DNA of 64,000 nucleotides from Drechslerella dactyloides (lineage: Eukaryota; Ascomycota; Orbiliomycetes; Orbiliales; Orbiliaceae), in the NCBI GenBank assembly GCA_020064725.1, contig JAGTWJ010000003.1, positions 3,224,001 to 3,288,000 on the forward strand, given 5' to 3'. Under the pieces are notes generated by a model, which saw only the letters and a list, made by a program, of their open reading frames with translations, had not been told where the DNA came from and did no database searches. The position numbers and the translations under genes were made by a program. Shown here in pieces: positions 41,509 to 52,448 of the stretch; within the stretch, counting starts at the first letter, position 1; every line of letters begins with the position of its first letter.

Positions 41509-43766
41509 CTTCCGTATTGTCTAGCGATATGACGACAGATCGATATTTCATAATCCATTGCGAGGGGGTACATTTGCGCTTATATGTCATTTTTTCCAGC
41601 ATATATAAGCGTCATTTCGTTCTTATCACCGATTGCTTCCTGCGTGCGTGCTTTGATTTGACATGTTTTGATTTTTTGATTGCTGATATTTTGGTCTTTG
41701 GTTTTCCGCGCTTTGGCTTTCGGCCTTCGACCGGCATTTTCAGGCGTTACTACTTGTTATTTAATCACGACATGAGGGGATGTTTTTCGACGAGACGAGA
41801 TTACCGGAGACATGCATATATAATAGATAGCAGGCGTTTTTCCTACACACGTACGCCATAAAAAATCTAGTACATTCGCGTTATCATGAATCTGCAGCTT
41901 GAGGACCGGCGTATATTCCCGCTTGATATGGTATGTAAGCAGCTGGATTGGGATGCAACGCCCAATTAGGTTGGGGAATTCAACGGCCCCATCCTAGCAA
42001 GTTTGTGTAACGATACCACGTGATTATGACATGGGCGTCTAGCGTTCTTTCGATTCGAGGTCAGGCCTGTGCGGGCGACGACGAATCTCGGGACGGGACG
42101 TGCATGTGGATTCTTCAGATAAGATGGAAAATTCATCCAATCGTCTTCATGATGTAACATATGTAGTCTCCCGGGTGCCAATAGAAGTGCACGAGGAATA
42201 CGCTAGTGCCCGTTCATGGGCAACCAAGCAGGCATATGCTTGTTGGAAATATTTGCAGCATCTTTCAATATGATTGGATGCAAATGTACCCATCCATCTC
42301 TTTTCGATTCTTATAAGCTTAATTAATACACCTGCAAATCTAAGAACTAATGAAAAGGCCGAATAGACTGGCTGGCATCCAGGGTCTGGATTCGCCGCTA
42401 TATTAATATATTCTAGGCTTAAATCTCGATCGATCTCGAAGTTAGTTTTTTTTTTATTTCCCCTCTAGCTTTATAAGCTACATAACATATAAAGCATAAA
42501 TCCTACTTGCACACTCGCGGCCTATATATCTAATTACGCAGCCGGCGAAGGTACCGTGTGCATGATCCAACACAACTTGCGTTTTCATGATCCTGAAGTG
42601 TGTGCACTGACCAGCGTGTGCCGCTAGAGTTTGGATTGGAAGAACGACTATATGCCGTGTACCTGACCAGGTATCGATATCTACGAGTTGGTTTTGTAAC
42701 TAGTACTGTAGGATATACAGTACTGGTTTCGCAAGCGGAACCCACATGTACAGTTCCAGGGAGGTTCCGGTTCACGAGACCAGGATATATATATCATCTA
42801 CTCTTGTGACGTCGTCGAAGACTGTAGTGCCGCAGTCCTTTTAAATATCATTCTACCAATAATCGATCTACAATCTTCGCGCTGAGTCCCGACTGTACGC
42901 TGATATTTCCGTTGGATCCCTACGTTAAATCTTGGAGGCGTTGCGATTTTAAATTTTACTACGCCGTCCTAATATATGGCATCCTGGGATCCTATCGAAT
43001 CACCCACCTACTCAGAAGCGGTAACATTAACACATGCACGATAGTATCCAGGCACACCTTGATTCCGCACCTCAGCAGCGTACACACCCTGTATAATCAA
43101 ATAACCCAACCAAATTTACAAATCGCAGACGTTGGTGAACGTCGAGTTAAATCATTATATCATCATATTTCGATTCGTCATGTCATAAGTAACTATAAAC
43201 AAACCACAAAGCCATACCAGCTCAACTAATATCAAAGCCAGTACAACCCAACCTGGATATCCATATCCATCCATCTCTCCATCCATAGCTGTCGTCGTCG
43301 TATAACAAGCAATCCGCATCATCGCCATCACAAAATAACCAGAATATCCATCGAATAAAAAGAAAGAGGAAGAAAAGGAAGAGAAGGGAAGAAAGTGATT
43401 GTGAGATGAAGCGCTAGGAACGCCAGTGCTAAATGCATATAACCCGCCAGAATCGAATATCGTCGCGCCGCCTATCCCAGCGCTCAAAAAAACAGAAACA
43501 ATAAAATATCAAAAAGAGAGGAGAGAGGAAGGAAAGAAGGAGGGAGTGGCGGGAAGATTCATCGTCAAATAAGACGCAAGAGTAGAAAAGGAAAACGCCA
43601 GTCAACAGGCTGCGTCCGCAAGAGATAAAAGCCAGTCATCGTGAAAACCACAATCGTAAGTCGTAAGTAAGTAATAACAAAGGAAATAAAGTCAAACGAC
43701 AGCAATACCGCCGTATCGTCATGCTATCCCGAGGATATATATATATACCACACCGTTATTGTTATA
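41509..43766. other. 2.3-kb intergenic stretch, no gene seen
   Basis: AT-rich between two converging genes, with T- and A-runs (42445-42455) and a purine-rich tract around 43355-43410 and 43515-43560. No coding frame, RNA gene or repeat element is supported. Confidence 0.5.
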
Positions 43767-46700
43767 TTATATCATCGTCAGGAAAACCTCGCTCTCAGGC
43801 ATATTCCGCAAACTGACAACATCACCGCCGCCCTCGTCCGTGACAATCATGCCCACGCGCTTCTTGCGCTTACTCTTCCTCCGCTTACGCTTCATCCGCG
43901 CTTCGTCGTCGCCGTTCTCGGCTGCGCCGCCGATGCTGCTGCCGCCGCCGATGGACCCGACTTCGCCTTCGCCGGCCATCTCGATGCGCTTCCACAGGCG
44001 CATGGCGGGGTCTACCGGCCGCTGCTGCAGTGGTGGTGTTCGCGGTAGTGGAAGAGGGGACGCGGGGACGACGGTTAGCGGACTGCTGTCTACGCCTTCG
44101 CTGTCGCTCATTGCTGATAGGAACCGCCGCACGCTACCGCTGGACCCTTCGTCGTCGAAGAGCACCGGCGAGGCAAGCGAGGAGCCCGCAACGCTAAAGC
44201 TGTCGCTGGTGAGCGCGGGGGTTGATAGCGCGGAGGGCGTCTCGTCGTCGACGTGGGTATGTTTGTTGCCTTGTGTCTTGCGCTCAAAGCTGAACGGACG
44301 GGGTTCGTCGGCGGCGTCGTCGACGTCGTCGCGGCCGTTGAAGCTGACGTTGCTGGCTGCGCTGCCGAGCTTGAGCACACGGCCGCGCCGGCGTCCGTTC
44401 CACACGCGGATTTGATAGTGCAGCTCCCGCACGACGTTGCAGTAGTCCAGGTCCTTCTCCGCGGCTGTCCGCGCGATGTTGTCCACGGCGGCAAGCGCGT
44501 CCTTCGGGTTGCGGTGGCCCGTTGCGACCTTTTGTATCAGCGCCTTGCGGACAAAGTTCTGCCGCGGGGTCGGCGCGATTCTCTTCTCCTCGACGTGGGC
44601 GGCTGCGCCGGGCGGTGGGGCGGTCCACTGCGAGCCGTTGGCTACAATCGTGGCGACGGCGGAGGCAGCGGTGGAGAGGGTGGTCGTCGCGGGGAGGAGA
44701 CTGTGCTTGTAAACGACGGCGACGGAGAGCAGCGACATGGCCTGCATGCCGAGCGTGGCGTACAGGCCTTCTTCGAGCGCTTCGATGCCCTGGTCGGACC
44801 GCGGGCTGCGAGCTTTAGCCGGGGTTGTCGCCTCCATGCGCACGAGGACGGTTGCACGCTCGCCGGGGCGGAGTGTGGATAGATTAGTTTTGCCAATGAC
44901 GGCAGTGATGTTGACGTTCTCGCCGGGGAGAATGCGGATGTGAACGTTTCGCATCATCCCAATGCTCTTCTCCGTGCGCAGCGCGCGGACGAAGCGCCGG
45001 CTGACGGCCTGCAGCTGTCCGATGCGGAAGCTCTCATCCGGCGTCGCGACGTCCATAGTGGCAGTCGGGAAGCAGAAGCCGCCGCCGCCGTCACGGGCGT
45101 CCGTGTAGATAGCCTCGCTGTTAGGCCAGTAGATGCACCCGACGCCGATGACGTGGACTTTGACATCGTCAAAACCGCAGACGTCAACCATGTTGTTCTG
45201 GTTGGCGGGGACGGCGGCACTCAGGATGATGAGGTTCTTGTTCTTGCCGTGGACGCCCGGCATGAACATGGAGCAGGCGGCGCGGACAACGTTGGAGATT
45301 GGTGTGTCCATCTGGAAGGGGTCTGACGCCGTCTTGAGGCTGTCGAGGAGGGCGAAGGCACGGTGCTTGGCCTGGTGCGAGCAGGGGACCATGGGCATGA
45401 GGACCTCGCAGGCGGAGGTGCTCGTGAAAGCCGCCATGCCAAAGTTGTCGGCGCGGGTGCCGGTGATGTTCTCGAGGATGAAGCCCACGGTGTTCTTCAT
45501 CGTCGTCAACGCCTGCTCCGACATGTTTTGCCTGCCGTACCGTTAGCCGTGATTCATTACACGATAGATATTGAAGAGAGAGAACTTACGTCAGGTCGAG
45601 GAGGAAGACGACGTCGAGGGAGGTGATGATATCAGCGATGGTCTCGCGGTTGTTCGAAAGGCTGCCGCTGACCTCGACGACGGCCCAGATCTCCTTCTTC
45701 TCGCCAATTTCAATCGTGTCGACATCGGCCGTAATCTGCAGGTCGAGATGCGACAGCACCGGCTTCTTATGCGCCGATGTGTACAGTGTCCCCGGCGTGA
45801 TCTGGTACGTCGACTCGACATTCTTACGCTTCATCGGCAGCGCAGGCGTGTCTGATCGTTGTGCAGGGGTTGCAGACCGTACCTGCGGTTCCTCATGACG
45901 GAACGGGCGGAGCGTCGTGTCGGAAACCTTGCGGTAATGCTGCTGGTGATGGTGTTGGTTTGGTTGCTGGTACAGCGGGCTCACCATGCTCGCACGCAGG
46001 TTGACCGGCAGCGGGGAGCGCGGCGCCTCAATTGGAGACAGCTCCGGGCTCTCGAGGATGAGGGGCATGGTGACGTTCTTCTGCAGCATCTGCATGACCT
46101 CGGACGGGTCACGCTTCGGCGGGCGCGGAAACAGCGAGAAGAAGCCCTTTGATGGAGCCTTCTTACCATCGTTGGATGAATTCAAGCTCGAGTGGCGGGA
46201 GACGCTGCTGCTAGCTGGCGGCTCGGCGTCGGAGTGGTGGCTTTCTGCCATGTTTAGTATATTCCCCGAGGTGGTATGTCGGCGCAGCGGAACACGGCCG
46301 CTGCCGTCGTGCTTCTGCCCGATGAACGGCGTGTCGTCGTCGGATAGGGCACCATCGGCACCTCGGACCGTCATTGACGAAGACGCACGGGAGCTCTGCC
46401 AGTGCTTCTCCGCGGTGGCCGCCGGGACATCCGTACTGGATATGCCGAGCTGCAGCTTGCTAGCACCAAACTTGCCGCCGAAGAAGCCGCTGCTGACCTT
46501 CGCGCGGGGGGTCATCTGCTCGCTCTTGACGCGGCGGCGGAAGGAGATGGGCAGCCCGAAGATTCGACGCTTGGAGTCCTTGCGGAAGATGTTGCTGGCG
46601 ACGTCGGACGTGGACGTGGACCAGCGGGACTGCATGACCTGCGCGGGGTCGTAGTCGGCGCTGGTGCGGATGTCCTCGCCGGGCTTGCTGATGTTGAGCG

Positions 46701-47025
46701 GACGCGGGGTGATCTCCGGGTCGCCGAGCTTGGGGGAGGTCTTGCTGATGAGGGAGGAGGAGGAGAGCTTGGAGACATGCTTGCGGAAGGAGAGGCCGAC
46801 GCCGGCGGAGGGGGGTGTCTGCGGGGAGGAGGAGGAGTGGTCGGATGAGGAGAGGGTGAGGCGGTCGAGGGACTTGTAGATGGGTGTGACCTTCTTGAGG
46901 CGGTTGCGGTCGCGGAGCTTGGGCAGCTTGAGCTCCTTTGGGGCGATGGAGGAGGAGGAGCCGCGGCGGGGGGAGGGCGTGGCGGGCAGGGGGCGCTCGA
47001 GGTGCTTCTCGTGGCGGCCGGACAT
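43767..47025 (-). CDS. von Willebrand factor A domain protein (1066 aa)
   Basis: Exons are 47025-45590 and 45531-43767. The 58-nt intron has a GTAAGT donor, a GCTAAC branch and a CGGCAG acceptor, and it falls exactly within the MIDAS motif, giving VVFLLDLTQNMS (D477 as the first ligand). Residues 1 to about 395 are Ser/Thr/Arg/Lys-rich and disordered. A beta-sandwich-like segment (about 420-465) precedes the VWA domain (about 470-670), which contains a TRADNFGMAAF strand and an NLIILSAAVPANQ strand. A helical region follows, then a Ser/Pro/Arg-rich tail ending in a basic cluster (KRKRRKSKRKKR) that could be a nuclear signal. VWA domains usually bind protein partners through a metal ion. No ubiquitin-ligase domain is seen. 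Cytosolic or nuclear by sequence. Confidence 0.88.
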
Positions 47026-48208
47026 CGTGGGCAGCTGCCGATTATATATATATCACGGTCAGCTCGTTTCAATCGGTGGGGATTGCAGAGGAGGGGAGTG
47101 GTGATGGTGATAACGGTGGTGGTGATGGAGATGGAGATGGTGGTGATGATGATGGGAGGTGGAGAGGGGTGCTTACAGGAGGAGGGCGGATGGAGATGGT
47201 GCAGTGGAGGTTGCGGTGCGACGCCGACGAGTGCAAGCTGGCCGTCGACCGGCGCCGTCGAGCGCTGCGGCTGGTCGTCGTGCCATTGCGCCGCGACTCG
47301 ACCCCGCGCTTCCCGCTCGCTACTCCCATGCTGACTCCTACTTATATTTCCCAGTGACAGCTCTCGTATCAATCTACCGTCCTGCAAGTGTACTTATATC
47401 CTGATGATTGTCGCGGTGATGTGTGATACGGCCCAGGTCGTGGGCGAGGTCGTCGCAGCGCAGTCCATTCAGATACCCTCAACCTCAAACCACATGCCAA
47501 ACCTTACGATTATACAACCAAAGATAGCGTATAATATATCTCCAACGGGGTATATAACAAGGTCGAACGATACAGAACGAGAAGGAATAGGTCCAGAAAA
47601 AAAACTCCCCGGAAGCAGCGTCGCCGCTGCCAAACACCCGTATTATATAACCACCACCAGCCCCGACACAAAATCACCACCAAGCAGCCAAGCTATCCAT
47701 CCCACCTCCATGTGTGTGAGTTTTCCAGCCCACCATGCCATAGCGCATCATGCCATCAGCAGCATTATCCACCACACTAGCCGAGCCCTACGCTCTTCTC
47801 CAACTCGACTTTCCTGCCATGGGAATGGAAAAAAAGTACGAAGGCGTGCATGCATGCGTGCGTATGTATATGGACGTGCATGCATACGAGAGTGCATAAC
47901 CCTCGCTAAAGCGATACGATAGGAAGTCTTGATCGATAGAGGGACGTGCATGACGCCGCCACCCCGCCGTCTCATGCATGCGGAGTGCATGTATTAATGC
48001 ACCGCTGCATGAATTGCGTTTGTTGTGTCATGTTGGATTTTTGTAAAACGAGGAAAATTCATGGCGTTGGATATTGTATTACGGTGTGGGTATCATCTTT
48101 GCGTCCTGTCCTGTATTCTGTAACTCGTAACTCTAGTGCGTCCGTGCGTTCGCCCACATGGCGGGATGTGCCTAGGTTTGTACTGGGAGGAGGGGAGGGG
48201 GAATGTGG
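47026..48208. other. Intergenic, VWA gene promoter and TGCATG-rich patch
   Basis: The ATTATATATATATCACGG stretch at 47040-47057 is a possible TATA region for the minus-strand VWA gene. Around 47845-48015 there are many TGCATG/GTGCAT words in about 170 bp. No coding frame is supported. Confidence 0.45.
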
Positions 48209-49260
48209 CTAGAGTTCGCCGTCGGGGGTGACTCTTCGCCTGAGGTTTTCCTTGATCGTGTCCAGCGCCTCGCGACGCAAGTCCAGAAACCGAATCTAAG
48301 CCACCGTATCAGCACCCTCTTCCGTAGTCTAGAACAGCCTAGCACGTTCCACCGTGATATAATCTGCATCGACAACATCACGAATAGAACAAAACCCAGT
48401 GTATGTGATAAATGGGCCGAAACGTACCGGCGCATCGCCCTCCCACTCCCCGAATATCTGCTCATCATCCTCCCCGTCTTCATTATCACCCCTCACCAAC
48501 CGCCGCAGCTCGTCTCTATCGCTCTTCCACAGCTCCCACGCCTCGTCGTCGACGATGATGCCCGTCTCCGCGCCGTCGCCGTCCAGCCGCGCCTGCAGTC
48601 GCGAGAGGTAGCGTTCCGTAAAGATGCTGCGGAGCCAGTAGACCACCTCCACAGGCGACGTGCCCGGCGGGAACACCCCCGCTCTCCCCACGTCCCTCGT
48701 GTTCGTATGTGTATGTGAGGTAGCTGTCTTCGGCTCGAACCAGGCGGGAAACCCGGCCTTCAAATTCACCGCACCGACGTACCCTCGACTCCCACCGCCT
48801 CCTCCTCCGCCGCCACCGGTAGCCTTTCCCCTCACGACAAGCGGATGTCTCACCGCCCCGACGATGCGGCCGCCACCGCCACCACCACCGTTATTACTGT
48901 TGCTGTCACGCTCCTTCTCCCCGAGGATGACGACGAACGGCGGACTGGAAGGGTAGCTTTTCGGAAAGGTGATGGAAAACCGAACGGGGACACCCGCGTA
49001 GACTGCGGACGCCGGTCGACGGAGGAAGAGCGCGCCGAACCAGACCGTCGGCGTGGACGGGTGCAGGGAGAGATACACGCCGGGCAGCGGCGTCGCACGA
49101 AACGTGGCACTACAACATCACATCAGAGCGTCAGCATCGCCCATAGAAGGTAATAAGGTAGCTGGAGTATATAGTTGTAGAGGTGTAGATGTATTTGAGT
49201 GGAAGAGGGGACGCACAATTCGATGAGCAGCTGCTGCTCCCGGAACGACGGCGACGCCAT
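48209..49260 (-). CDS. Ubiquitin E2 variant, AKTIP/FTS-like (about 270 aa)
   Basis: Three exons: 49260-49217, 49109-48428 and 48295-48209. Introns are 107 nt (GTGCGT/TTGTAG) and 132 nt (GTACGT/GGCTTAG). The second intron is supported by the coding-like last exon (IRFLDLRREALDTIKENLRR) and by frame; without it the protein reads on into intron sequence. The protein starts MASPSFREQQLLIEFATFR and contains the UBC core: LPGVYLSLHPSTPTVWFGALFL, a VRFSITFPKSYPSSPP strand/turn and a late HPLV. The catalytic-Cys region has no HPN-Cys, so it is an inactive variant. AKTIP/FTS proteins join Hook adaptors in vesicle traffic on dynein. Two poly-Gly runs interrupt the core. Confidence 0.78.
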
Positions 49261-49716
49261 CATCCTGCCGTATATATCCCTATACCTCCCGACCTGCCGA
49301 CGGATTGGACCAGATCGCGTAACGTGCACACTGCTTCGAAGTCGCAGAAATGCGCGGGCGGAGATACAATTGACGCGTGAACGCGATGTGAGGTGACGGT
49401 AGCTACAATCGCAAGCTGGGGAGCTTCGGCTGACGTTGGTTGATGCATGCGGCTCCGCGGCTTGGCGAGATCCCATTCGCAGGCACCTGAACTATTAATA
49501 ACCGTACGTCAACTCGCGCGATCTCGCTCAACTTCAACTTCACGAACGGACAGACTTATAGACCTAGAATTAGGGCAAAGATGAATGCACGAACGTACAC
49601 TTTGTTCTTTCCACGCTTCAAAAAACCATCTCCCCGCGACGACGGCTGAACATCACCCACACATCACAATAATCTCCACACCGCCATTATATATACCCAC
49701 GACACCACACCGCAAA
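49261..49716. promoter_or_regulatory. Divergent promoter region between the E2 variant and MYND genes
   Basis: A second in-frame ATG for the E2 variant sits at 49263. A TATATATAC stretch lies near 49688, about 30 bp upstream of the MYND start. Confidence 0.4.
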
Positions 49717-50457
49717 ATGGACGTCGAAGCCTACAGCGCCTGGTATCGAGGCTACGTGGAAGCACAAGCACAAGCACCACCCGTCGAGAGAACACTAACG
49801 CCACCGTCCCAGCACTGCGTGATCTGTAACGCGTATCCAGCGCTCCTCTGCTCCACTTGCCTCTCAGCAGCCTACTGCACCACCCGCTGCCAGCACATCG
49901 ACCGGCCCCTCCACAAACTAATCTGCAAGTCCTACACGCTTCTCCCGCCGCGCCCGTCGCCATCCCACAGACTCGCCATCCACCTCCCGGACGACTCCAC
50001 CTGTCCACTACCGCTTTGGATCAACTGTATTACAAAAACATACGACGGGCAAGAATACGAGCTACCCGACGTCTCAGCTATCTTCCACCAGGACACCGCG
50101 ACAGCGCAAGGTCTCGACGCCAAATCGCTACGGGAGAATGTACCCCGGAAATACAAGCTAGACCACACAATCGACCTCCAGTTCCGCGACACCTTCCTCT
50201 TCGACGGATCGCGGCAGAACACGTGCGTTAAAACACTACTGGATGGTAACTACCATTTCGACTGGCGCGGGCCGCTGGTGGTGATGAGTTTGCCGGGGGT
50301 CGTCGTGGGTCCCGCGCGGTACCAGGATGTTACGGCTGCGGATTTCAGAGTTATCATCGACTATTTGAAGTGTTATTACGGGTATGGGTTTGCTGCCCTG
50401 CCGGCTTCTTTGCTGCCGACTGCGCCTAAGCCTACGGAATCCAAGCCTCCGGAATAG
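49717..50457 (+). CDS. MYND-type zinc finger protein (246 aa)
   Basis: The ATG at 49717 is chosen over an upstream in-frame ATG (49585) because the intervening sequence looks like leader and a TATA-like stretch lies inside it. The MYND finger ligands are C34, C37, C45, C48, C54, C58, H66 and C70, matching the standard CxxC/CxxC/CxxxC/HxxxC spacing. The rest (about residues 85-230) includes a LPLWINCITKTYDGQEYELPDV segment and a strand-rich C-terminal half seen in fungal MYND proteins of unknown function. MYND fingers bind proline-rich peptides; the partner is unknown. No SET domain is present. Single exon. Confidence 0.88.
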   Translation: MDVEAYSAWYRGYVEAQAQAPPVERTLTPPSQHCVICNAYPALLCSTCLSAAYCTTRCQHIDRPLHKLICKSYTLLPPRPSPSHRLAIHLPDDSTCPLPLWINCITKTYDGQEYELPDVSAIFHQDTATAQGLDAKSLRENVPRKYKLDHTIDLQFRDTFLFDGSRQNTCVKTLLDGNYHFDWRGPLVVMSLPGVVVGPARYQDVTAADFRVIIDYLKCYYGYGFAALPASLLPTAPKPTESKPPE

Positions 50458-51073
50458 CTGTGATTATATTCTCGGGAGTGCGTTCTTTGTGGAGCTGGGA
50501 GGTAAACGGTGGTAATACATATACACAGAATCCATCCAACAATATAAAGAAAAGTAATGAACTGGGCACAGCGATATCGTGCCTCCACCCCCGCTCGCTC
50601 ACCTCTGTTGAAATAAAAAAAAAGAACAGTATATTAACCCATTATACATTCGCAAACAGCAGCATTAATACCATATCGACAAAATTTAAAATCATACAAC
50701 GGAGCATAGTACATCAAAACAATCAGTAAATAGCGTAGAGTAAATAGCGTAAACGAAATGAAATAAAAAGAAATCTAATCCACTTCACCTCCCGTCAACA
50801 CTCCCATCGTGTCGGTCCATACGTCGGTCGTCTCGTCTCGTCGGTAATATGCTTGCCGCGATATATATTCGTCCCGCTACCGCTGCCGGTAGATATGATA
50901 TGATATATCCAGCATCCTCGCCACCACCCACCCTTCCAGAACCACGCTGTCAATGCCACCGCGTGAATAAAAGTAGACCCTAGGTCCGGCGTTTGCCGCC
51001 CCGTTGTAAAAAAAGAAAAAGAAAAAGGCAATGAAGAAGAAACGTTAGAGATTGAGGAGGCTGCGGGAGGAGG
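50458..51073. other. Intergenic between converging genes, no gene seen
   Basis: An AT-rich 3' flanking region with A-rich runs (50610-50625, 51005-51035). No gene, RNA or repeat is supported. Confidence 0.5.
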
Positions 51074-52448
51074 CTACGGGTTGGCGGGCTTGTTCTCGGC
51101 CGGCTTCTCTCCCTCCTTGGGCGGCTCCGGCTCGCCGAACAGCCGCTCCTTCCCACACACGCTCTCGTACGTCAGCCAGGCCAGCGTCCCGGGCTCCTTA
51201 CCCGCAACCCAGGCGCCCGCCCGCATCGGCTCCTCCTTGAATCTGGCCGTCCACCTCACCCCGAAATTGTAGTACCACATCCGCGGCCACCAAATGTCGA
51301 TGAAATATTTTGGCCCGTTGAAGTGCAGCAGCGTCGGGATGCGGTTGCTGACCTTATTCCAGGCCAGGCTGCGCCATTTCCAGGGGCTGCGGTTCGGGTT
51401 CGGGCTTTTAGTCGCGGACAGGCCGAGGTCTTCAAGCGGGAGCTTCTCGTTGCTGATTTCCTTGGAGAAGGTGGTGGACGTGAGTTCCTCGGACGGATTG
51501 CGGATGAAGGCCAGGTCGTTGTGCGAGTACGTCATCGTCTGGAAGAGCGAGCTGTAGAAATCGACCGTCATGCTCTTGTCGCCCTTTACGATGCGGTCAC
51601 CGTAGACTTCGGCCAGGATCAGCTGGTCCGAGTTTACTTCGCCGGCAGCCTCGACTTTCGCCCAGGCTTCGTCGTAGATGCTGCGCACGTGGGCGGCGTA
51701 CCCGATGATGGTGCCGGAGTTGACCCAGCGCGGGCGGAAATTGTCGTACTTGTCCCGCCCGCCGCGCATGATGGTCTGGCGGTCCGTGTCGTCGCCAAAG
51801 ACGTCTGGTGGCAGGGGCGACTGCGGGACGGCGGTGCAGGCGACGGATTTGAAGTCGTTCGGCCAGCATTTCTTGTCCGCGCCAAAGACGGCGGGCACGC
51901 CGAGCTTGATGAAGCGGGCGAGCAGGATTTGTAAGGGAAGCTGGAACCAGACGTCGAAGCCGTCAATCATGATTACGATATCGTCGTCACGCGTGCGTTC
52001 GTTGAGGTAGGTGTGGAAGCCCTTGATCTTCATCGCCCGGGCCACGGCCTGGCTGCGGAAGACCTCGCCGTAGTTGATGAGGAACGGCGGTGGGTAGGCG
52101 TTCGCGAGCGCGGAGAAGAAGGTCTTGCAGAACTTGGCGTTGGGCGCGGTGACGGGGATGAGCAGGTGTATCCGCCGGTCGAACTCGTTCGTGTTGAAGA
52201 GCGTCAGGTCGTTCGACGAGACGGAGGGGTGCAGCCACGGCTGGGCCAGGTTGGTCAGGTACGTCGGGTGCTTCAATAAACGTCAGCATCAATCTCTCAA
52301 TGTCACGAACCGAATCGACATAAGAATTGGGGGGCCCTACGCTGGTGTGCATGAAGAGCAGGCCGAGGAGCGAAAGGAAGATCGCGCCAAACACGATCTT
52401 TCCTCTGCGGTGGCCAAAGACGGCCGCGCAGTACCCCTGAGGGTACAT
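51074..52448 (-). CDS. Type II membrane glycosyltransferase, PLOD-GT-like (434 aa)
   Basis: Exons are 52448-52341 and 52270-51074. The 70-nt intron has a GTAGGG donor, a GCTGAC branch and a TTGAAG acceptor. Exon 1 encodes a short cytosolic tail and one membrane segment (IVFGAIFLSLLGLLFMHT), a Golgi type II layout. The lumenal part resembles the glycosyltransferase domain of lysyl hydroxylase/procollagen galactosyltransferase-type proteins: an SNDLTLFN...RIHLLIPVT strand start, the DDDIVIMIDGFDVW motif with a DxD-type acidic site, and PRWVNSGTIIGYA. The C terminus is Pro/Glu/Lys-rich. It is expected to transfer a sugar in the Golgi; donor and acceptor are unknown. Confidence 0.8.
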
